64,000 bases of DNA, taken from Palsa-504 sp963744575. GTDB taxonomy: Bacteria; Actinomycetota; Actinomycetes; Streptosporangiales; Streptosporangiaceae. The translations under genes were made by a program, and so were the position numbers. Every line of letters starts with the position of its first letter. The first letter of the stretch is position 1. Positions 31,971 through 39,900 of the stretch are shown one piece after another. The notes under the pieces are model-generated. The model had not been told where the DNA came from, searched no databases, and saw only the letters and a program-made list of their open reading frames with translations. The stretch covers positions 1 through 64,000 of the forward strand of contig CAVUUF010000012.1 in NCBI GenBank assembly GCA_963744575.1. The letters run 5' to 3'.

Positions 31971-33983
31971 GTGTCTGCTTTGCCTGGCGGGTCTGCGGAC
32001 AAGCTGGGTAACCAGTACGAGGACTGGTGGACGCTGCTGCGCATAGGTGACCTTCTGACCGGGAAGGCCGCGCGTATCCGTCTGGAGCCTCCCGGCCCAG
32101 AAGGTACGGGGGTGGAATTCTGGATAGACGAGCAAGGCGCTCGGTGGTGTGAGCAGGTAAAAGATGCTCCCGCTGGAGGGTCTTGGACGGTCAGCCGACT
32201 GATCCGTGAGGGCGTACTCGCATCTGTCCGGGATCACCTCGCCAATGGGTATGAGGTTCGCCTCGTGGTGTCTTCGGCTGCTGTCACTCTCGCGGGGCTG
32301 TCAAGCCGCGCCGCCAAGAGCGTCACGATCAAGGAGTTCCGCCGCGTACTTAACCGTAGCGAGTCCGATGAGCTGCCCAATGTCGCCGGAGCGTGGGGTA
32401 CCGACGATGAAACGACGTGGCGCTACCTGCAGCGCGTGCATGTCGATCACCATCCACGCGAGACGCTCGGCCGGCTGGTTCACCTGACTTACGAGCGGCT
32501 GATCCAGGGTGACCCGGAGGCCGCCGTCGACGCCTTGGGCGGCTGGCTCCGGAAAAACCTGCAAGAAGTTCTGACCGCGCCGGAAATCTGGGCTTACCTG
32601 TCGGACGCGGGTTTCCCGCGCCGGCTGCTGGCCGGAGATCCCGACACGCTCGCGGCTTTGCACGCTACGGTCGAACGGCAGAGGCGAAGGGCAGATGATG
32701 CCCAGCCCACGATCGGCGTCATCGACCAGCCCTATTCGGCTCAGGTTACAGAGCGGCTCGTGTCTGGAGCGGAACACCAGATCGTCATCGTGCACGGCCG
32801 CGCGGGCTCTGGCAAGTCCACCGTGGCGTCTGAGGCGGTCAGCCAACTCGTGCGACAGGGATGGTATGGCGCAGCGGTGCGCATGGATGCCGTGAACGCA
32901 GGAACTCGCTCGGCCCGGGCGCTCGGAAAGGACACCGACCTGGCTGAGTCGCCGGTGATCTTGCTGGATGGAGTTGCTGAAGGATCGCCTGCGGTCTTGC
33001 TGGTGGATCAACTGGACGCGGCGAGCACCTACGCCGGCCGGATCCCGGAATCCTTCGATGCCGTCACCGAGCTTCTGGAGCAGGCCGGGCTGATACCGAG
33101 TCTGAAGGTGCTCTTGGTCGTGAGAACCGTGGACCTGGAACAGGATCCGCGGTTGCGAAATCTGCAGGCCGACACCGCAAGGGTTACATCCCTCGCGATC
33201 GGTGACCTGGACCCTGAAGCTGTCCGCCATGCCCTTCAGGCTGGCGGTATCGACGTCACGGTCTTGGCCGAGGCGACTCTTCAGTTGCTGCGTGTGCCGC
33301 TGCACTTCGCGGTATTCAGCCGTCTGTCACCCGAGGCGCAGCGGATCCCGTACCGGACGTTGCCAGAACTGTACGACCGGTACACCAGTGAGCTCCGGCA
33401 GCAGGTCGAACGCCATCTCGGCCACCTGGACTGGCTCGGGATCGTCACAGCACTGGTGGACAACATGAGCCAACGCGAGACGTTGCTTGCGCCGGAAACC
33501 GTGCTTGACCCGTTCCCGCGGCTTGAGGTCAACTCGCTGGTTTCCGCCAGTGTCCTGGTCCGCGACGGTAGCCGCATCGGGTTCTTTCACGAGACTTACT
33601 TCGACTACCTGTTCGCCCGCGCATTCGTCACTGCCGGCCATGACCTGCACGATTTCCTGGCAGACTCCGGGCAGTACCTGTTCCGCCGTGCCCAGGCCCG
33701 GCAGGTACTCGAATACCTCGCAGCGACCGACCGCAAGGAATTCCGCCGGACCGTCGTTCGCCTGCTGACCAGCGACCGGATCCGGCCGCATCTGCGTGAC
33801 GTCGTCGTGGGCGTCCTGCGTCAGCTTGATGCCGGCCCCGATGACGTGCGCTGTCTGGAATCGGTGATGTTCGGCGGGGGCAGCATCGAGTCGCGGCTGT
33901 TGCCGCTACTTTCTATTCCCGCCTGGTTTGATGCCGCTGACCAGGCTGGCCTCTGGGAGGCCTGGCTAGATGATGCCCGCTAA
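31971..33983 (+). CDS. Nuclease-STAND NTPase, N-terminal part of a frameshifted Avs-like protein
   Basis: A 670-residue predicted antiphage protein. Residues 1-110 look like a Cap4/DUF4297-type restriction-fold nuclease: GNQYEDWW, then VEFWIDEQG and WCEQVKDA, giving the acid...QxK active site. A STAND-type NTPase follows with Walker A GRAGSGKS (276-283), Walker B AVLLVDQLDA (341-350), LLVVRTVDLEQ as a sensor and RIGFFHETYFDYLFARAF in the winged-helix/helical part. GGGAGGTGA gives a strong start at the GTG. The natural protein appears to continue into the next two frames (33970-34158 and 34196-36403). GC is lower than in flanking genes, suggesting horizontal transfer. Confidence 0.8.
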   Translation: MSALPGGSADKLGNQYEDWWTLLRIGDLLTGKAARIRLEPPGPEGTGVEFWIDEQGARWCEQVKDAPAGGSWTVSRLIREGVLASVRDHLANGYEVRLVVSSAAVTLAGLSSRAAKSVTIKEFRRVLNRSESDELPNVAGAWGTDDETTWRYLQRVHVDHHPRETLGRLVHLTYERLIQGDPEAAVDALGGWLRKNLQEVLTAPEIWAYLSDAGFPRRLLAGDPDTLAALHATVERQRRRADDAQPTIGVIDQPYSAQVTERLVSGAEHQIVIVHGRAGSGKSTVASEAVSQLVRQGWYGAAVRMDAVNAGTRSARALGKDTDLAESPVILLDGVAEGSPAVLLVDQLDAASTYAGRIPESFDAVTELLEQAGLIPSLKVLLVVRTVDLEQDPRLRNLQADTARVTSLAIGDLDPEAVRHALQAGGIDVTVLAEATLQLLRVPLHFAVFSRLSPEAQRIPYRTLPELYDRYTSELRQQVERHLGHLDWLGIVTALVDNMSQRETLLAPETVLDPFPRLEVNSLVSASVLVRDGSRIGFFHETYFDYLFARAFVTAGHDLHDFLADSGQYLFRRAQARQVLEYLAATDRKEFRRTVVRLLTSDRIRPHLRDVVVGVLRQLDAGPDDVRCLESVMFGGGSIESRLLPLLSIPAWFDAADQAGLWEAWLDDAR

Positions 33984-34158
33984 GTCCGATAAGGCCGGAT
34001 ACCAGCTAATCCTTGCCGCCCGTCAGCGTCCCAGGCGGGTCGCCGAGCTGGTGACGCCGCATGTCGGCACGTCTGATGCCTGGAAGCACCGGCTGCGGGC
34101 GCTGATCCAGTGGTCGCTGTGCCCAGAACCTCGTCGACCTGGCCGTAACGCTCCTTGA
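33970..34158 (+). pseudogene. Linker segment of the frameshifted nuclease-STAND gene
   Basis: This frame overlaps the end of the preceding gene and reads GYQLILAARQRPRRVAELV and TSDAWKHRLRALIQWSL. That is the helical-repeat sequence expected right after the NTPase part. It stops at 34158, while the continuation AQNLVDLAVTLLDRGDLDG appears in the next frame about 30 bases earlier. Two net shifts therefore separate the N- and C-terminal parts. ATG at 33970 could alternatively allow translational coupling. Confidence 0.55.
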
Positions 34159-34195
34159 CCGTGGCGACCTTGATGGCCTCCGCGGCCCGATTGCT

Positions 34196-36403
34196 GTGAA
34201 TGCGGGCTTTTTCTCGGTCTTGTATGGCTTGCATCAGCAGGATCCGGCAGGAGCTGCCAGCGTAATCGGAGCGTACCTCCGGCGTCATCAGACCCGCGCG
34301 GCGGCCTCGGACAGCAGCGACCCGTTCACCTCCGGTCATCTGCCAGAATATGAGGTCAGTGCCGCCGAGATCATTACCGCGGTGGCCAAGGGGGCACCCC
34401 AGGCATTCCTCCGCGAAGTCCTGCCCTTCGTGGTCCAGGTGGCCGAAGCAAACGCGCGGGCTGCCGAGCCCGGTGCGCTGCGGACCAGCGCACGCTGGGG
34501 GATCCGGTTTGCCGGGCAACCGTCCGGCATTGATGATGCTCTGTTCGCCGGCGCCGAGCAGGCGCTGCGCTCTGTGGCGCGCACAGCCCCGGATGCCACG
34601 CTCGCCCTAGCCAGGCCGCTCGCCGCATCTGACATCGAAGAACTCCGGTTCCTGGCCTGCAGGGCCTTCGCAGCTGCCGATCCCGGGGATGAAGCGCTGA
34701 ACTGGCTGCTCGCAGACGACCGGAACCTGCACCTGGGCTGGGCTGACACCCCGCGAGCGGCCAGCCGGGAGCTCATCGCCGCAGCTACCCTGCATTGCGG
34801 AGACGCGCAGCTTGAGGCGCTCAGCACCCGTCTGCTCGCCTTCTACCCTCCGCGCGAGCTAACGCCACCAAACCGGCGTCTCCGCGGCCGGGCCCAATAC
34901 GACCTGCTGTCGGCAATCGAGCCTTCCCGCCGTAGTCCTGGCGTCGCCCGCCGCCTCGGGGAGCTCCAGAGGAAGTTTGCGGAAGCCCCGCCGGCTGCAC
35001 CGCAGCCAATAAGGGCGTCCATAGTCGGGCCGCCGATCCCCGAGGCGGCATCACACAAGATGTCCGACGAGGACTGGCTCAGGGCCATAGCCAGGCACAA
35101 TAGCGACCACACCAGCTGGGTCGGCGACACCGCCGCAGGCGGCGCCGACCAGCTGGCAGAGCTGCTCGCACAACGCGCCGCCGAGGACCCGCAGCGCTAC
35201 ATGCAGCTGGCCCTACGGTTCGATGCCAGCACCCCCCCGGTCTACTTCATGCGGCTCATCGAGACGGTCGCCGGAAGGATCCCTATAGCACAGCTGAGCC
35301 AATTGTGCCAGCACGCCTACGACATCGCCGGGCGCTCGGTCTGCCGCGCGATCTGCTTCGCGGTCGTGCAAGCACGCGGAGACATCGACGAAGCGCTGGC
35401 CACCCTGCTCACGGAATCCGCCACCGACCCAGACCCCGACCGCGAGCTCGCTCGCACCCCCGCTGCTCCCGGAGAATTTTATTTCGGCGGCCGCCTGCTG
35501 GACGCGGGACTGAACTCGACTCGCGGTCTGGCTGCCCGTGCGATAGCTGTTGTACTGTTCCGCGGCCCAGAACATGCGGACCGATTCCTAGAGCCGCTGG
35601 CTGCCCTGGCCGCCGACCCGATCCTCGCGGTCCGCGCCCAGGCAGCCGAGGCGCTGCGAGCGCTGATGAACCACCACCTCGAATTGTCGCTCGATCTCGC
35701 CGAAGTTCTGCTCACTGGCGCGGACACTGACCTGCTGGGCACCCGCACCGTCACGGAGCTGCTCATTTCCGGACTGGTGCGCCGACCTGATAAGTTCGCT
35801 GCTCATCTGCGAAGAGCACTAGACAGCTCAGACGCAGCCGCGGAACAAGCCGGACAAGCATGGGCCATCGGCTACCTGCGCCGCGAACTCCCGGCGCCGC
35901 TACCAGGCCGAATCACAGACCTGAGCGCCGCAGGGCGCCGCGGCGCGGCACAAGTCCTGGCCCGCTACCCCGTAGACGAACTACCGACGCTGCGAGAGCT
36001 CTTCGCCGACCCAGATCCCGGTGTCCGGGCAGCAGCTGCAACGGCCCTACGCGCCCTGCCCGACCTCGCGCCAGAAGATGCCGACCCTCTGCTCCGCGCA
36101 TTCATCGACAGCTCCGCCAACACCGAGCATTTCGAGATCGCAATCTCCGCGCTCGCCCACAGCACGCACGTACTCCCCGACGCCACGATCATGGCCTGCG
36201 AGCGCGCGGTCTCCCTAGCCGGCACCGCCCTCGGGGACATCACCACCCGGCACCCTATGACCGCCGACCGCCTTATCTCAGTCCTGCTGCGCCTATACCG
36301 CCAAGGCGACGCCACCACACGATCACGTTGCCTGGACGTGTTCGACCAGCTTTCCGAATCGCGCGCCCACGACCTGGACCAAAAGCTAAACGAAGTGCGC
36401 TGA
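34196..36403 (+). CDS. C-terminal HEAT-like repeat (sensor) part of the Avs-like protein
   Basis: A 735-residue all-helical protein with repeated Ala/Leu-rich helices, e.g. LRFLACRAFAAADPGDEALN, PILAVRAQAAEALRAL and DPGVRAAAATALRALPDLA, resembling HEAT/armadillo-like sensor regions of STAND defence proteins. It has no P-loop. The true protein sequence extends upstream without a start (QNLVDLAVTLLDRGDLDG), so the GTG here is probably not a natural start and this is the detached sensor domain. If expressed separately it could still complement the N-terminal part. Confidence 0.65.
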   Translation: MNAGFFSVLYGLHQQDPAGAASVIGAYLRRHQTRAAASDSSDPFTSGHLPEYEVSAAEIITAVAKGAPQAFLREVLPFVVQVAEANARAAEPGALRTSARWGIRFAGQPSGIDDALFAGAEQALRSVARTAPDATLALARPLAASDIEELRFLACRAFAAADPGDEALNWLLADDRNLHLGWADTPRAASRELIAAATLHCGDAQLEALSTRLLAFYPPRELTPPNRRLRGRAQYDLLSAIEPSRRSPGVARRLGELQRKFAEAPPAAPQPIRASIVGPPIPEAASHKMSDEDWLRAIARHNSDHTSWVGDTAAGGADQLAELLAQRAAEDPQRYMQLALRFDASTPPVYFMRLIETVAGRIPIAQLSQLCQHAYDIAGRSVCRAICFAVVQARGDIDEALATLLTESATDPDPDRELARTPAAPGEFYFGGRLLDAGLNSTRGLAARAIAVVLFRGPEHADRFLEPLAALAADPILAVRAQAAEALRALMNHHLELSLDLAEVLLTGADTDLLGTRTVTELLISGLVRRPDKFAAHLRRALDSSDAAAEQAGQAWAIGYLRRELPAPLPGRITDLSAAGRRGAAQVLARYPVDELPTLRELFADPDPGVRAAAATALRALPDLAPEDADPLLRAFIDSSANTEHFEIAISALAHSTHVLPDATIMACERAVSLAGTALGDITTRHPMTADRLISVLLRLYRQGDATTRSRCLDVFDQLSESRAHDLDQKLNEVR

Positions 36404-36967
36404 CTTATGGCTGTCACTGTCTGAGTGACCTCGCAGAGCCTTGAGCCAACAACTCATAACTCCAGGTAACGCGGTCCCATCGTCATAGGGGATTTGATCG
36501 CCACCGGCGCCAACGAACCGCTTATAGGGAACATGATCAGATCCACCAGCAAGTCTGGTTCATCCCACCGACCGACTTGTGATCGAAGCTACGTTCGCTA
36601 TCTAACCCACCTAGGCATATACCGTTAACCACGTTCGGGCTTGGAGGGCAGTGGATATGGAGAGTGCTGCCTTCGGCTCGACCACAGGCTGGGAGGGGTT
36701 CATGTGTAGCATGTACACCACTTGCCGGTTCCGCGCAAATGCTGGCGCGGGCGCGCGTCCCGGACCGGAACTGGTGAAGCCAGGTCCTTGAGGCGCTTGG
36801 CCGTGACAGCTGCCGGCCGCCAGGAGGGCTTGGCGTAACTGACCTTCGAGGTGAGCGTCACTCCGGTCCTGTCCGGCTACCAATGGGCGCGACGTTCGTC
36901 TGTTTGCACGGAATGGCGGTCCGTGTCCCGTAATGCAAGACAATTCCGATAGTGCGCTCCATCGAAA
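36404..36967. other. Low-GC gap between the two defence systems
   Basis: About 560 bases between converging genes, with no convincing coding sequence; a 110-codon minus-strand frame at 36611-36943 has no recognisable domain or ribosome site. The first third contains the right copy of the imperfect direct repeat (36517-36604). Base composition is clearly more AT-rich than the housekeeping parts of the window. Confidence 0.4.
36517..36604. repeat. Imperfect direct repeat, right copy
   Basis: Counterpart of 31784-31867: TTATAGGG, ATCCACCAG, AAGTCTGG, GATCGAAGCTACGTT and TATCTAAC in the same order. It lies about 110 bases after the last codon of the nuclease-NTPase cassette. Confidence 0.5.
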
Positions 36968-39900
36968 TTATAGACGTAACGAGAACATAGACATCCGCAA
37001 GCTAACGATGCCGAGTTCGGTAGCAATCGCAAATTGGAAAGGCCCAGTATAGACAATTCCAAGCACCCATGAGGCCAAATCAATTTGGCTGGGAAGCGCT
37101 TCGGCTTTTCCATATTGCAGCGGTAGGTCGCCGATCGGGGTGCCGGTGGCGGCGTCCCATAGCCGTAGCGTCTCGTCGCTGCTGCCGGAGGCCACGATGG
37201 TGCGGCCGTCCAGCTGTCCGATCGCCACCGCGTTCACCGCATCGGTGTGGCCGGTAAACGGTTTACCCACTGGGGTGCCGGTGGCGGCGTCCCATAGCCG
37301 TACCGTCTTGTCGCTGCTGCCGGAGGCCACGATGGTGCGGCCGTCCAGCTGTCCGATCGCCACCGTGTACACCGGGCCGGTGTGGCCGGTGCACGGTTTG
37401 CCCACCGGGATGCCGGTGGCGGCGTCCCAGACCCGTACCGTCTCGTCGCTGCTGCCGGAGGCCACGACGGCGTGGCCGTCCAGCTGCCCGATCGCCACCG
37501 CGTACACCTCATCGGTGTGTCCGGTGAACGGTTTACCCACAAGAACGCCGGTAGCCGCCTTCCGCACCTGTACCGTCTTGTCGCCGCTGCCAGACACCAC
37601 GACGGTGCGACCGGCTACCTTCCCCATCGCCACCGCGTACACCGCACCCGTGTGATCGGTGAACGGGTCGCCTACTGGGATGCCGGTGGCCGCGTCCCAC
37701 ACCCACACTATCTTGTCGCCGCTACCGGAGGCCACGACGGTCCGGCCGTCCAGCTGCCCGATCGCCACCGCGTTCACCGCACCGGTGTGACCGGTGAACG
37801 GTTTACCAGTAGGGACGCCAGTGGCTGCGTCCCATAGCCGTACCGTTTTGTCGTCACTGCCGGAGGCCACGGTGGTGCGGCCGTCCAGCTCTCCGACGGC
37901 CACCGCGTTTACCCAGTCGGTGTGGCCGGTGAACGGTTTGCCCACCAGGGCGCCAGTGGCCACGTCCCAGACCCGTACCGTCCAATCGTCGCTGCCGGAG
38001 GCGACGATGGTGCGGCCGTCCAGCTGTCCGATCGCCACCGCGCTCACCGCATCGGTGTGACCGGTGAACGGGTTGCCTACCAGGGCGCCAGTGGCCGCGT
38101 CCCAGACCCGTACCGTCTCATCGCCGCTGCCGGAGGCCACGACGGTGCGGTCGTCCAGCTGCCCGATCGCCACCGCGCTCACCGGGCCAGTGTGGCCGAT
38201 GCACGGTTTGCCCACCAGGGCGCCGGTGGCCGCGTCCCAGACCCGTACAGTCTCATCGGCGCTGCTGGAGGCCACGATGGTGCGGCCGTCCAGCTGTCCG
38301 ACTGCCACTGCGCTCACGGGGCCGGTGTGACCGATGAACCGTTTGCCTATCAGGGCACCGGTGGCCGCGTCCCACACCAACACCGTCCGGTCATTGCCCC
38401 CGGAGGCCACGATGGTGCGGCCGTCCAGCTGCCCGATCGCCACCGCGCTCACGGGGCCGGTGTGACCGATGAACGGTTTGCTCACAGGGGTGCCGGTGGC
38501 GGCGTCCCAGACCCGTACCGTCTCGTCACCGCTGCCGGAGGCGACGACGGTGCGGCCGTCCAACTGCCCCACTGCCACCGATCTCACCCAGTCGGTGTGG
38601 CCGGTGAACGGCTCGCCCACCGGGGTGCCGGTGGCGGCGTCCCAGACCCGTACCGTCTTGTCGCTGCTGCCGGAGATCACGACGGTGCGGCCGTCCAACT
38701 GCCCCACTGCCACCGATCTCACCCAGTCGGTGTGGCCGGTGAACGGCTCGCCCACCGGGGTGCCGGTGGCGGCGTCCCAGACCCGTACCGTCTTGTCGCT
38801 GCTGCCGGAGATCACGACGGTCCGGCCGTCCAGCTGCCCGATCGCCACCGCATATACCCAGTTGGTATGGCCGGTGAACGGGTCTCGTGGCGCCTCACCT
38901 GTGGCGGCGTCCCATACTCGCACCGTCCAGTCGTTGCTGCCGGAGATCACGACGGTCCGGCCGTCTAGCTGTCCGACTGCCACCGATCTGACCGCATCGT
39001 TGTGGCCGGTGAACGGGTCGCCCACCGGGGTGCCGGTGGCTGCGTCCCAGACCCGTACCGTGTCATCGTCGCTGCCGGAGATCACGACGGTGCGGCGGTC
39101 TAGCTCCCCGATCGCCACCGATCTCACTGGGCCGACATGGTCGGTGAACGGTTTGCCGACACGGGTGCCCGTGACCGCATCAAACAGCCGAACCGTCTCG
39201 TCATTGCTGCCGGAGATCACGACGGTGCGGCCGTCCAGCTCCCCGATCGCTACCGCGTTTACCCAGCCGCCGTGGCCAGTGAACGGTTTGCCCACCAGGG
39301 CGCCGGTAGCCGCGTCCCAGACCCGTACCGTCCGGTCGTCGCTGCCGGAGGCGACGATGGTGCGGCCGTCCAACTGCCCGACTGCCACCGCGCTCACCGC
39401 ATCGATGTGACCGGTGAACGGTTTGCCCACCAGGGCGCCGGTGGCTGCGTCCCAGACCCGTACCGTCTTGTCGCTGCTGCCGGAGGCGACGATGGTGCGG
39501 CCGTCCAACTGCCCGACTGCCACCGCGCTCACCGCATCGGCGTGACCGGTGTACGAGTTGCCCACCAGGGCGCCGGTGGCTGCGTCCCAGACCCGTACCG
39601 TCTTGTCGTCGCTGCCGGAGGCGACGATGGTGCGGCCGTCCAACTGCCCGACTGCCACCGCGCTCACCGCATCGGCGTGACCGGTGAACGAGTTGCCCAC
39701 CAGGGCGCCGGTGGCTGCGTCCCAGACCCGTACCGTCTTGTCGCTGCTGCCGGAGGCGACGATGGTGCGGCCGTCCAACTGCCCGACTGCCACCGCGCTC
39801 ACCGCATCGGCATGACCAGTGAACGTTCGGTGGGGTGGCTGGAGTCGCCAGGATGCCCAATTTGTTGTCCAGGTCAGTGACAGGTCGCTCGCGCTGATCG

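Noticed and set aside
36611..36943. 110-codon minus-strand frame between the defence systems
   Set aside because: No recognisable motif, composition typical of antisense noise, no start signal.
37122..39823. CRISPR-like regular repetition
   Set aside because: Period is 135 bases throughout with no unique spacers; it is in-frame coding for WD40 blades.
37140..39880. Long plus-strand open frames opposite the WD40 gene (e.g. 37140-37655, 37922-38968, 38469-39410)
   Set aside because: They repeat with the same 135-base period and are open only because the coding strand repeats lack stops in those frames; no domain and no ribosome sites.
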